Below are positions 20,576 to 30,635 of a DNA stretch of 64,000 bases, piece after piece. Both the position numbers and the translations under genes were made by a program. The stretch is taken from NCBI GenBank assembly GCA_008729055.1, contig SDUX01000004.1, positions 868,001-932,000 on the forward strand. The letters are read 5' to 3'. This stretch comes from Pyropia haitanensis (lineage: Eukaryota > Rhodophyta > Bangiophyceae > Bangiales > Bangiaceae). The notes under the pieces were generated by a model, which saw nothing but the letters and a program-made list of their open reading frames with translations, was not told where the DNA came from and did not search any database. Within the stretch, counting starts at the first letter, position 1. Each line of letters begins with the position of its first letter.

Positions 20576-22598
20576 CAACGAAGCTGGTGGGGCGGGCGGG
20601 GTCGAAAGGCGGCCGCGGTCCGGAGCGGACGCGGGCCGGATGGACGGACGACGGGGCGGGGCGGTGGCGGGTGGATGCCGCGGCTCGAATGAGGCGTGCC
20701 GTCTTGTCCGACAGTCTTTGCGGCCTTCGAGACAAACTGCTGCTGACAGCGAATGGCCTGAATGGCTCTACATGAATTTCTTTGCATCGCAATCTTTCCT
20801 CTGACAGGAGGACATCTCTAACGGCGGCACACCTGCAGAGGCAGAAAGACCTGCTGCCAGGTGACCTCGTCCCATCGGAGAAGGCCCTTGCAACCTGCAC
20901 TTGAGGACACATTCGCGACGATGAGGGCGTGGGACAATGTCATTTTGTCGATTCGGGGTGCGTATGGCAAATCTGACGAGATTAGAGGCAAACACATGTG
21001 CGAAGTTGTTAAACCATCACGCTAACTTTCATTCACTCAGACGGCTTTTAAGATGGTCCTGTACCATCCTCTTTCTGAGGGAAAAGAGGCCAACGGAGTC
21101 GCGCTCGTGACCTCGATGGGTTGGCAGAACCCACCGGCCTTGCGGTTGCGGGTGCGGCGCGGGCGCTTGGCCGTGTGGCGGGCAGCCGCAACAGTCACAC
21201 CAATGAACATGCTCTCATGTCGGACGCGCCACCTGGGGGGTCGGTAGCGGCTGAAGAAGACTTCCCGATGAGCTTCAAGAGCGCGGAGAGCTGCCGCCGG
21301 CTAGCGGCCCGCTCTGGGAGAGTGTTGCCACGTGTCTCTTGTGTTCTTGGTCATCTGCGACCCTTCGGACGTGCCTTGCGCCAGTTGAAAGCTTCAGCAG
21401 GTACAGATCTCGTTAAGATCTCGTTACATGCTTGACACGTTTGCCACGCCTGTCTCCCGCTGCAGGACCTGTCCTTCTTGGCGACGCAATGCATCCCTCG
21501 GCGGGCGACCGATCTGGGGCGGCTCCCCTCCGGCAGGGACGTGCTGTTCGCTCCACGTTTCGTGTCAACTACATCCACGCAACGTGGAGTTTTCCATAAC
21601 GAGATCTGGTACCTGCTGAAGGTCCCGCAGCCTCAGTTCTGGTAAGAATATTCTGCTGCCACGCTACTGAGAAATTATCGAGATCTCTTGCCAGATCCTT
21701 CCTGCTGAAGCTCTCTAGGTCCAGCAATGCTCTGTGCGCGGCGGAGCTTCGACGCCGCAACTCCGGCGTATTCTTGCCTCAATCGACTGGCGGAAGAAGG
21801 TGCGTTGTCAAAGCGGGACCCAGCTGAGGGGGGGGTGCTCGGGAACTGCCGCGCGCTCCACTGCCTCTGAGTGATGGAAGCGCTCTTCCACTTCAAGCGC
21901 CCATCAAGCCAGATGGGATTGAAGCAACCTTGGAATTTCTTTGAAGTGGTCGCATGGGCAGATCCGGCAGAGTCGCAAAGTGAGTGAATGAGAGGCTGAT
22001 CAGCACATTTAACGCAAAACCACATGTTTTGAGTACATTATTGTGCGTGCCAGAAAAAACGACACATACAATATTGCGATGCTGCAATCCATTTGTCCAA
22101 AAGCCTGTTTTCCGCATGTCTCAGTATTCTCACGTTCGCTTTTTGTGAGACGCACCATACAAAGGGGGCGGCTTTCATACCAAGAGTACGAATACCGTCA
22201 AAGTCTTGGTAACTTATCATCTCAGTCCGCACGTGGACCAGAACAGCCATGCGGATGTGACCAACAACTCCTCTCCTCAACAAGTCTTGATAAGTTTCGC
22301 TGCAGAACAGCGTGCTCGGGTTGATGGACCCTTCTAGAAGTCGACTTTCTTGCCACGTGGCCAAATGTGCCAAGACTCTTTCCATCAAAGCCGCCTCGGG
22401 CGTCGAGCAGGCAGCGTGCGCGGCCTGCTCGCGGCGCCGACCCGTGTGCTTCCCCCCTCCCCCCCCGCATCTGGCCCCCGTGCTGGGCTGCTACCCCCTC
22501 CCCCCCCGCTCCTAGTGTATCCGTCGTGCGCCGTGGGCTTTCGCTCACCCCTCGTGCGGCGCGCGTCGATACATCGCCGTCTGGGCGACTGCGAGGGG
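20576..22598. other. Gene-free region between hAT gene and CWC24-type gene
   Basis: Mostly lower in GC than the flanking host genes, with short unconvincing ORFs only. It may include the 3' end of the hAT element; no terminal inverted repeat or 8-bp duplication was found. The last 250 bases are GC-rich again and probably hold the promoter and leader of the next gene. Confidence 0.45.
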
Positions 22599-23133
22599 AT
22601 GGCGGCAGCGTCGCCCGCGCGGCCAGCCGCGGCCGCCACCGCCGCCGTCCTCCCCGGCCCCGCCGCCGCCGCTGCCAACGTTGCCGACCCCGCCGCCGCC
22701 GCCGCTGCCACTGCTTCTGGCACGGCACCCACGGCGGCCGCTGCCGCTGCTGCCGCCGCCGACGCGGCCGCGGCTGCCGCCGCGAGCCGTCCCACCCCGG
22801 CGGCGGCCCCCGCGGCGGCCCCCGCGGCCGCCGCTGCTGCCATCCCCGCGCGCGTGGGCGGGTCTGGCGGAGCGTCCTCGCCGCCCGTCGCGACGCCGGC
22901 GCCACCCGGCGCGGCGTCGTCAGCCGGCGCTCCCCCCCCCCCCGCGGCGGCAGCGACGACGGCGGCGGCGACGACGGCGGCGGCGTCGACAGCGGCGGTG
23001 GCGGCGGCGGCGCCCTTTCGCCGGCGGGGCCGGCCGGCCAACGCGCGCAAGCGGCGGCGGTCGGCGTCGCCACCGCCGGCGGCCGGCTCGGCGGTGGCGC
23101 CGCCGCCCCCCGCCCCCGCCGTCGTTCGCGGTG

Positions 23134-23164
<31 letters not shown>

Positions 23165-23990
23165 CGGCGGGCGAGCCCTGACGGCCACCTCCCGTCGTCG
23201 GGGGGCGGCAGCTGCAACGGGCGGTGCGGCCGTGCTCGCCGCGTCGCGCGAGGTGTCCGTGGTGGCGGCGTCGGCGGCGTCGGCGGAGGCGGTGGTGGCG
23301 GCCGCCGGTGGGGCCGCCGCGGCGGGAGGCGCCGCCCCCCGCGGGCGGTCGCCGGCCGCCCCCCCGCCCCGTGACGGCGGCGGCGGCGGCGGCGGCGGCG
23401 GGGTGGCGGCCAACGCCGCCCTCGACGCGGCCGCCGCGGCCGAGGCGGCCCGCCCCAGCCGCGGCCCCGGCGCGCTGCGCCCGCTCGCGCACATCCGCGT
23501 CAGCAGCCGCGTCGACTACCAGCCCGACGTGTGCAAGGACTACAAGGAGACGGGCTTTTGCGGCTTTGGCGACGCGTGCAAGTTCCTCCACGACCGCTCC
23601 GACGCGGCGCTGGGGTGGAAGGTGCAGGCCGAGTGGGCGCGCCGCCGGCCGGCCGCCGCCGCCGCCGCCGCCGCGGCCGACGCCAAGGGGCACGCGGGGG
23701 GTGGCGTCGACGTGGACGCCGCCGGGCTGCCGTTTGCGTGCTTTGCGTGCCGCCGCCCGTGGACGCCCGCCGCGGCGGTCGTCGTGACGCCGTGTGGGCA
23801 CTACTACTGTGAGGGGTGCGGCCTCGCGCTCGGCCGCCGGTGCGCGGCGTGCGGGCTCGCGACGGGCGGCACGCTCAACGCGGGGGTGCGGGTGATGGAG
23901 CGGGTGCGGGCGGTGGCGGCGGCGGCGGCGGCGGCGGGGGGGGGGGGGAGGCGGGGGGGGGGCAGCCGTGGGAGGGCGGGGGGCTGCTGA
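22599..23990 (+). CDS. CWC24: CCCH zinc finger and RING protein, CWC24/RNF113A type splicing factor
   Basis: 463-residue homolog of yeast Cwc24 and human RNF113A, which join the spliceosome around the activation step and carry an E3-type RING. After an Ala/Pro/Gly-rich N-terminal half of about 300 residues comes the family signature: YQPDVCKDYKETGFCGFGD with the C-x8-C-x5-C-x3-H finger (about 23518-23600), then a RING with FACFACRRPW, CGHYYCEGC and CAACG (about 23737-23860). The C-terminus is Ala/Gly/Arg-rich. The start at 22599 is the ATG nearest the beginning of the alanine-rich part; the frame is open further upstream. The low-complexity half is much longer than in yeast. The same-strand neighbour is a Mediator-like subunit. 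Confidence 0.88.
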
Positions 23991-24312
23991 GGATGGATAG
24001 TTTGGACAGCAACTTCCCGCAGCGCCGGGGTCCGCGTGCGACGCCCCGTGCGCTGCCTTCCTGCCGTAGCCCGCGACCGGCGAGGGACGCGCCGTCCAGC
24101 ACCAAGACGGTTCGCACACCATGTACAGTACCACCTCGGCCAGTGTACAGTACAATTGAAATTCACCAGGGTTCCGCCGCTTTGAGAGCGGTCCAACGCG
24201 CGCGCGCGCACGCACGCCCCCTCCGCCTTGCCCGCTGCCGCGTCTATGGTGTGCGGCGGTCCCCCGTGACGCTGCTGCTGCTGCGGCGCTGGGCGCGGTG
24301 ACGGGCGGCGCC
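23991..24312. other. Spacer between CWC24-type and MED21-like genes
   Basis: About 320 bases with no gene. It must hold the end of the first transcript and the promoter of the second; no TATA box is obvious. Confidence 0.5.
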
Positions 24313-25408
24313 ATGCACGCCATGCAAGGGGTAACGCCCGTCGCGGCGCCGGCCGCTTTGGCCGGGGCGGTGGCGCCAGCAGCGGGGGCGGGCCCGCCGG
24401 CCGCCGCGCCCGCCGCGGCGACCGCCACCCCCGCCGCTGCCACGCCCACCCCCGCCGCGGACGCGGCGGCCGCCGCCGCCGCCGCCGCTGCCGCCGCCGC
24501 CGACGGCGGCGGCGGCGGCGGCGGCGGCGCGCCCCCCCCCGACGTGCTATCCCTGGCACAGTCCCGGCTGGGCGACCTGACCACCGCCATGTACACGTAC
24601 CTGGGCCTCCTCCAGTCCGCCGCGCCCGCCGCGGGCGACGCGATGAGCGACGACGCGCGGCGGCAGCAGGCGGCGCTGCTAGACAAGGCGCCAGAATACG
24701 CGGCGGAGATTGGTGCGTTTTGGGGAGGAGGATGGAATGGGGGGGGGGGGGAGGGGGCGGCCGGAGGGCGTAGGAGCCGACGCGGATGTGGGCGTGCCCG
24801 TCGTTGGCGCGGACCGGGGGCGGGGGGCACACGCGGGGCGGGAGCACTGTGGTTCCGTGTTTGCAGGGGGGGGGGGGGGGGGGGGGGCGTGGTGCTCCGC
24901 CACCGAGGCGGGGGCTGCGTGCCTCGGACGAGTGCGCGTGTGCGCGGCGGTGCGTTCCAGAGCTGACCGACGGCACGGCCCGCGTGCGCCGCTTCCGTCT
25001 GCTTTTTTTTTTTTTTTTTTTTTGCTTTTGCTGCCGCCCCCGCCGTGGACGTGCGCGTGGCGTGCCTCGCTGAGCGCCCCTGCTGCGCCCTGTCCCCCCC
25101 TGTGCGTGTTTTTTTTTTTTTTTGTTTGTTTGGTGTGCGCCCGCGGGGGCCCGCCGGCGGGCACAGTCACCGCCTCCCGCGACGTGGACGCGCTGCTCGT
25201 CCGCGTCCGCGACGAGGTGCAGGCCGCCGCCCGCGGCGGCGGCGACGCCGCCGCGATCACGGCGGCGAGCGCCGCGTCCGCCGCGGCGGGTGACCGGCTG
25301 CGCGCCGCCGCGGCGGGCGCCGCCGCGCTCCTCGCCGCCGTCCGCGCGGCGCTGCGGGAGGTGGAGGCCGACGCGGACGCGGAGCGGTGCCGCCTGGCGG
25401 GCGCTTGA
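24313..25408 (+). CDS. MED21: Mediator subunit 21 (Surb7)-like, two exons
   Basis: Predicted 213 residues from exons 24313-24712 and 25167-25408. The intron (454 bp) starts GTGCGT and ends CACAG; the phase-1 junction joins YAAEI to VTASRDVDALL. MED21 is a small middle-module Mediator subunit that pairs with MED7 and bridges to RNA polymerase II. Matching features are the helical block DVLSLAQSRLGDLTTAMYT with GLLQSAAP at about residue 77, a short linker, then RDVDALLVRVRDEV (compare AKDIDVLIDSLP in animals) and a C-terminal helix AALLAAVRAALREVEADAD. The first 75 residues are Ala/Pro-rich with a Gly run and have no counterpart in short MED21 proteins. The intron contains two poly-T runs (about 25004-25022 and 25109-25123). 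The assignment rests on pattern resemblance, not on an alignment. Confidence 0.65.
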
Positions 25409-26383
25409 TTAGCGTCGCCGCCCGCGGCCGCCCGCTTGTGGCGGCCGCCCCGCGCGGCTGCGGCGCGTCGGGCGGGGGGGGGGGGCGGGCTGGGACGTGG
25501 CGCGGCCGCCACGCGGCGGCGGGGCGTGCCAACAGCCGCCGGGTGGTGGCGGTGAGGACCGTGGTGAGCGCGAATGGGTGCCGGCGTGGGTGCCTGGGGG
25601 GGGGCTGCGTCGGGTCGGTCGAGGGGGCCAGCACCCGGGCGTGCTTGCAGGGGGGGGGGCCGGAACCGGCGCCGGTCCGTCCCGCTCCCGGCCGACGACT
25701 GGGGAGTGGCCGCCGCGGGCGTGAGTGCCGCTGGTGCCATGGGATGGTGGCGGGTTGTGCCCCCGTCGCGGAGTTTCCGGGATAGGGCGGGACTGGTGTG
25801 GGGGTCATCAGCGACGGCCAGCACCATCGCCGCGGTGGGCCAGGGGCAAAGGCAAGCGGCGGAAAGACACGAAACAACCAGACAAGGCAGATGCTTTACG
25901 AGTGCGCGTGTATCGTTGCGAGCCCCGTAGCCGGTGGCCGCGCGGCCGTCGCCGAAAAAAAGTACACAAAGGGGCGGGCAACAGCGCAAGGGGAGCGGGT
26001 TGTCAATGGCAAAAGGCGGATGGAGCAGGGGAGCACGGCAAGCAAGCAGCGAGCACACGAGACGGACCCGTCAGTCGCGGCACGCACAACAGACAACCAA
26101 AGAGAGAGAGAGAGGACAAAAAAAAAACGAAACCAGCAACGTTCGCAGCGCACAAAGGGGCAAGGGGAAAAAGGGGGGCGACAGACGCCACGCCCACCCC
26201 CGCCCAAACGCGTCTGCATCGGTGCGGTCGGCGCGGGCCGGTGCTCAGTCGTACGCAGTGGATCCTCACCCGCGGGCCACGGCGCGGCGCGGCGCCCCAA
26301 CACGCGCCCCCAGCGGGGGGGGCGTGGGCGGCGGCCGGCGGCCGCCGCGGCCCACGGCCGATAGGGTTAAAACAGTTAATCGA

Positions 26384-26391
26384 TGACGTCA
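26384..26391. promoter_or_regulatory. CRE-like palindrome TGACGTCA
   Basis: Perfect 8-bp bZIP site next to a short A/T-rich patch (TTAAAACAGTTAATCG) in a very GC-rich setting. Which gene it would serve is unclear. Confidence 0.3.
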
Positions 26392-26424
26392 TCCGTGCAC
26401 GGCCGCCGCCCGCCGTGGCCGGGA

Positions 26425-26454
26425 CGCGCGCGCGCGCGCGCGCGCGCGCGCGCG
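26425..26454. repeat. (CG)15 microsatellite
   Basis: Thirty bases of uninterrupted CG dinucleotides. Such tracts can adopt Z-DNA and are prone to length change. Confidence 0.9.
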
Positions 26455-27477
26455 ACGGGGGCAGCACAGGGGGACGCGGCGGGGGGGAGGGGCACCGCAG
26501 CGGCGGCGCGAGGGCCCGCACGTACCAAAGAAGCACGGGTCGGCGACACGGCTCTGCCCCTAGCGGGGTGAAGCAGCCACTAGAGGGGCGGACAACCACG
26601 TTGGGGAGGGACGGAGCAAGGCAGGAGAACAGGAGAGAGAGGGGCAAAAAGGGGGGGGGGGGGGGAGGGGGGTTGGGTGGGACGGCCGCCGACCGCACCC
26701 GCCGCGGCGATCCACTGGCGGCGGCCGCAGCGCAGACGGAAAAAGGGGGTGGATCCGCAGCCACCGCCACGCGCCGGTACCGTCCAGTCCAAACGGCCGC
26801 CACGGGCAGGCGCCGTGCGGCAGACGCCGCCGCCAAGGACGCGACGCGCACGGGTGTGGGCGGCGGCGACGGCGGCGCGACGCGCCGACCCGCGACCGCC
26901 GCGGATCACCCGCCCGCCGTCGGGGATCCAATTGCTCGGCGTCGCGGGACACGTGTGGCACCGCATCGTCTGCACGCCGCCGCCACCGCCGTCGCGGCGG
27001 CGGCGGCGACGCGCACCCTTGCCGCGGCCGCCGCCACCGTTACGACGGGGCATGACGGTGCGGGGTCAGACGCGTCCACTGGAGACCCAGGGACAGGAGT
27101 CGCGGCGGTTTGTTGGTGGCCACGCCCACCGTCTGGCCCGCCGACCACAGCGAGGAGAAGGGGCGGGTTCCTGGGAGGGGCGGCCGGCTCGGGAAAGGGT
27201 TGGGAGGAGCGGCCACGGCGGGTGAAGAGAGGGATGTGCCCTGCACCACCAAAGAACACACCGCGTAACACAGTCGCCTTGGGCGACACAAAGACAAACC
27301 GTTGGTCCTACTGTGCTCCCCAACCTACATACGATACCTGGCTTTCCCCTTTCCTCGACGCCAGCCCCAAACGGCCGGTCTCGCCACCCGCCGAGCACGC
27401 CACCCCGGCCGGCACGCACGCCCCGCGGGCGACCGCCGTGACCTCATGCCCTTACATCCGCGGCGAGCCGGTGGCGG

Positions 27478-27960
27478 TCACCCCCCCCGCCGGCCCCGGC
27501 GTGGCGCCCAGCCCCGGCACCCCCATCGCCGCCGCCCCCGGCGTGGTGCCCACCGGCGGGGTACCCCCCCCCCTGCCGCCGCCGCGGCGGCCGCCGCCGC
27601 CGCCCCCTTCTCGCGCGCAGCCGGCGACGCCTCGGGCCACGCCGGCGGCGGCGGCGGCGCCGCCGCCGCCGTCGCGGACGTGGCGCGCGGGGAGCCCGTC
27701 ACCGCCGCGGCGGCGGTCTTGGCCGCCCCCACGGCGGTCTGGCCCGCCGCGACGGCGGTGCCGGCGGTGCCCGCCGCGACCTTGCCCGCGTCCGCCGCGG
27801 CGCCGGCCGCGACGCCCACCACCGCCGCGCCGGCGGTGGAGAGGGTGCCGGCGGCGCCGGAGAGGAGGCCAGAGGCGGCGTGGACGACGCCACCGCCGGC
27901 GGCGGTCAGCGTGGACGCCGCCTTGTGGCCCGTCTCGGCGGCGTGGCCGGATGCCGTCAT
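27478..27960 (-). CDS. LEA-like small Ala-rich amphipathic protein, paralog 1
   Basis: 160-codon frame starting MTASGHAAETGHKAAS. The first 89 residues align without gaps to the gene at 49681 with about 60% identity by eye, ending in AVTG in both. The composition (Ala, Gly, Thr, regularly spaced polar residues, no Cys or Trp) resembles late-embryogenesis-abundant proteins that protect membranes or proteins during drying; this is an analogy. After residue 90 the frame becomes Pro/Ala/Arg-rich; a C9 run near 27565 allows a change to another frame ending at 27452 with GTPPVGTTPGAAAMGVP, which looks more natural. A TATA box lies 175 bp upstream, with a C-rich leader between. It is transcribed away from its paralog. 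Confidence 0.6.
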   Translation of the reverse strand: MTASGHAAETGHKAASTLTAAGGGVVHAASGLLSGAAGTLSTAGAAVVGVAAGAAADAGKVAAGTAGTAVAAGQTAVGAAKTAAAAVTGSPRATSATAAAAPPPPPAWPEASPAAREKGAAAAAAAAAAGGGVPRRWAPRRGRRRWGCRGWAPRRGRRGG

Positions 27961-28134
27961 GGTGGGGTGGGTGTGGCTGGAGGGGGGGGGAGGGGGTGGG
28001 TGGTGGCGATGGAGAAGCAGGACAACGGGGGCGGCGATGGTGTGGAAGAGGGCGGTTGTGTGGTGAGATGGTGTGGTCGGCGGGGTGGGTTGGAGGTCGG
28101 AGGATTCAACCTTCCAAGCTGGCGACGCGGCGCC

Positions 28135-28140
28135 TTTATA
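28135..28140 (-). promoter_or_regulatory. TATA box of LEA-like paralog 1
   Basis: CTATAAAGG on the minus strand, 175 bp before the ATG at 27960, in GC-rich surroundings. The intervening leader is C- and A-rich and G-poor, as in paralog 2. Confidence 0.6.
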
Positions 28141-28694
28141 GCCGCGTCCCCCCTCGTGAAGGGGCCTTGAGGCCAAGTGGCTACCGCCTAGCCACCGCTG
28201 TCGCCACCCCTCTCGCCAGGGGGAGGAGAGGGGGAATGGACAAGACCGGGAAGCGGCCGCACCCCCCCGCGGCCCCCCCCGGGGAGCGACAGCCGTCGCC
28301 TCGGCCGGCGCACGACAGAGACGGCAGTCAGAGGCAGGGAGCGCGGCGTGCAGCATGCAAAGCGAGGGCAGCTGGGTGGAATGGCCCGGCAACCATGAAG
28401 ACACACCCTGTCGACGGGGTGCTGCGCGGCAGGTGGGGGGAAGGGGGGAGGGAGGGGACAGCCGCCGCGCCCCGCTGCGCTCCCCCGGCACGCGCACAGC
28501 GGCGGCGGCGTCGCGCACAAGGCAACGGAAGACGGGGTGCGGTGTGCCAACCGGGGGACCGTGCTCATGGGGGAGAGCGGGAGCCGCCACGCAGCAAAGC
28601 ACGGGAGCCGCACCCCAGAGCGGCGCCCCGTGCAAGAAAGAGCCACTGCCCACGGCACGCAAGACGAGAAAGGGATGAGGGAGGGACAGGGGGG
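28141..28694. other. Upstream region of LEA-like paralog 1
   Basis: GC-rich, no gene seen. It ends where the lower-GC transposable element begins at about 28695. Confidence 0.45.
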
Positions 28695-28724
28695 ATCGTC
28701 GGTTGTTGGCGAAAACCCAGCGAA
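28695..28724 (+). repeat. Left terminal inverted repeat (candidate)
   Basis: Begins ATCGTCGGTTGTTGGCGAAA and matches the reverse complement of 47575-47604 at 24 of 30 positions. More inverted and direct short motifs (CCTAGCG, GCCCAGC, CGTTGGGC) follow up to about 28850. Confidence 0.55.
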
Positions 28725-28730
28725 CACCTA

Positions 28731-30635
28731 GCGAGTCCTAGCAACTTTTTTTGTTAGCTAACAAGCCCAGCAAGTCGCATCTCGCTGGGAGTGCTCGTTA
28801 GGCGAACAACGCCCAACACGGGCCTGGCGAACGCCGTTTTCGTTGGGCCGTGTGGTCAGCCCATCAAGCACTATGAAGTTGGACCAGTCTCATGTACGTC
28901 GCCCAGGAGGGCATTCCAAGGGGGTCCACGCTGGCGGAACCGGTACGGGATTATTTCCTGGGACGTGGTGTCACACGGCAACCCGATTAGCCGCGCGTCC
29001 GGTGGACGTGGGACCGTCAGTACCAGAGTTGGCAGTCCGATTGTCAGATTCTCCCGCAATTGCGCACTTGTCCAACGTTGGCGTGCTGCAGGGGCCATCA
29101 AGTCCAGTCCTCATCCAGTCACTGGATCCCAGAATACAAGTCGAGCTGCGGTTGAGTGCGTAACCGAGCACTAGCAAGTTGGATCAGCACTCATTGGATA
29201 CCTGACAGGCAGTTCACGTGAACAGACTGTGCCTAGAGTGCTCTAAGCAAGCAAAGCACTATTAAAAAATGCCCGGTTCGCCTCTGGGCAAGCTGTCCTG
29301 GCTTACTAACGTCTCAATTTGCATCGTTCGCGTCCTAGTCACCGTTGAGGTAGGCTAGTCAACACATATTTGAGCTCAACCCCCGTGTCACGGGTGGGAC
29401 ACTTGGCGAAGATCGGCAATCAACAAGCCGTAGGAGTGGGGCGATCAACGGGTCAACGGTTCGCCGCGGCGTGTTGCGGGTGTCGCCGCCGCTGGCTCGG
29501 GGATGCGTGGGTGGATGTGAAGCAACTGGCTGCTCACGCTTTTGTGCACTTTATGCATCGTAGCGGCAGCTGTCAAATGCGTTCAACGACCGTGGACAGC
29601 GCCGAGAGGTGCGACGGGGGTGGCGACGGTGCCGGTCACTCCGACTGAAGGGGTGCTCGCTGTCCGTGCTGGTCTGGCACGTGCATATGCCCCGGCGGCG
29701 GCTGGACAGTCGCTGGCTGCCGAATACTGCAACGGCGGAGCTGGTACCCCCGCTGGAAGGGGCTGCCGTGTTTCTCGCCGCCTTGTGGCGGGGTGTGAAG
29801 AGTACCTGGCGGCCCACCGAGTGGCATCAGCGGTGAGGTGTCCGCGGCCAGTGGCAGCCGACTTCTTGAGGATGCTCGGCGGCGGGTGCGGAGGCATCGC
29901 GGCCTACTGCGGTGTTGACTGTGCTTGGGCGCTCGCCGCCAGTGACGTCCGCGTTCTTTGCCCGGTTGGCGACGTCGGCGTCGCCAACAGTCGCGACCTG
30001 GATTGGGAGGCGGCGCCGCCGATTACTGAGCTGCCGTGCATCCTCCTGTGCACCGCTACCGCTGCAAGGTGTCGTCAGGGACAACGGTTGGCGTTGTGCG
30101 GGAAGCCGCGGCGGGCGCCACACCTCCCCGCTGTGCATCTGTTGACAATGGCGCGGTCGAGCTGCACCGCGGCATTGTCGAATTGTACCTATTAGGAGCC
30201 GGCACCCGCGCGTGGCGCTAGGCGACGTCCTTCCGCTTCCTATCCAACCGCCGCGGCCTTCACCGCTCACTTTGTGTCGCTCGGGTTGGTCGCCGACGTC
30301 GCCCGTATGCTCCCATCTCCGGTGACGTAGACTGGGTATCGTACAAGTCTCCTGCACGTTCACGGTTTTCCGGTTGAAGAGCGCGCACCACGCGTTGGTC
30401 GAGCCGGCAACAGCGCTGGTTGCCGTCAATAGGACACCAAGGCCACCCTGCCCGCGGCGTGGGCCACACGTCGGATACGTTTTGGTCAATCGAAAATAAC
30501 AGCAGGCGAACTGCCGCACGTGAGCCCAGCTACCTGTCGGTACCTTGTCTGCAGCACAATGCTGCGGCCGCTCTCGTCAGCGAGTCATCGCGCGGCTGTC
30601 ATCACTCTTCACAAGCGCATGCAATGAAGGGCCAC
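28731..30635. other. Left part of the putative transposon, no assigned gene
   Basis: Subterminal short repeats lie up to 28850. A plus-strand open frame of 217 codons (29542-30195, not ATG-initiated with confidence) is Cys- and Ala-rich and unrecognised. Nothing else convincing was seen. Confidence 0.4.

Larger units (their letters stand above)
25409..27451. other. Long GC-rich region without an assigned gene
   Basis: All frames are open for long stretches because of composition, but none shows a domain. Visible items are a perfect CRE-like palindrome TGACGTCA (26384-26391), a (CG)15 microsatellite (26425-26454), an AG-rich run near 26101-26115, and a small basic minus-strand ORF at 26580-27053 with CHTC near its start. 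An unrecognised gene may be present. Confidence 0.4.

Noticed and set aside
5470..22380. Search for hAT terminal inverted repeats and an 8-bp target duplication around the interrupted gene
   Set aside because: Short shared words such as CTTGCCACGT occur on both sides but do not align as inverted ends.
26580..27053. Small basic minus-strand ORF with CHTC, briefly resembling ribosomal protein eS26
   Set aside because: Only a short basic start and one Cys pair agree; the conserved remainder of eS26 is absent.
25725..28757. Plus-strand open frame of 1010 codons
   Set aside because: Open through composition only; no domain, strongly Arg/Pro-rich, and it crosses the LEA-like gene on the other strand.
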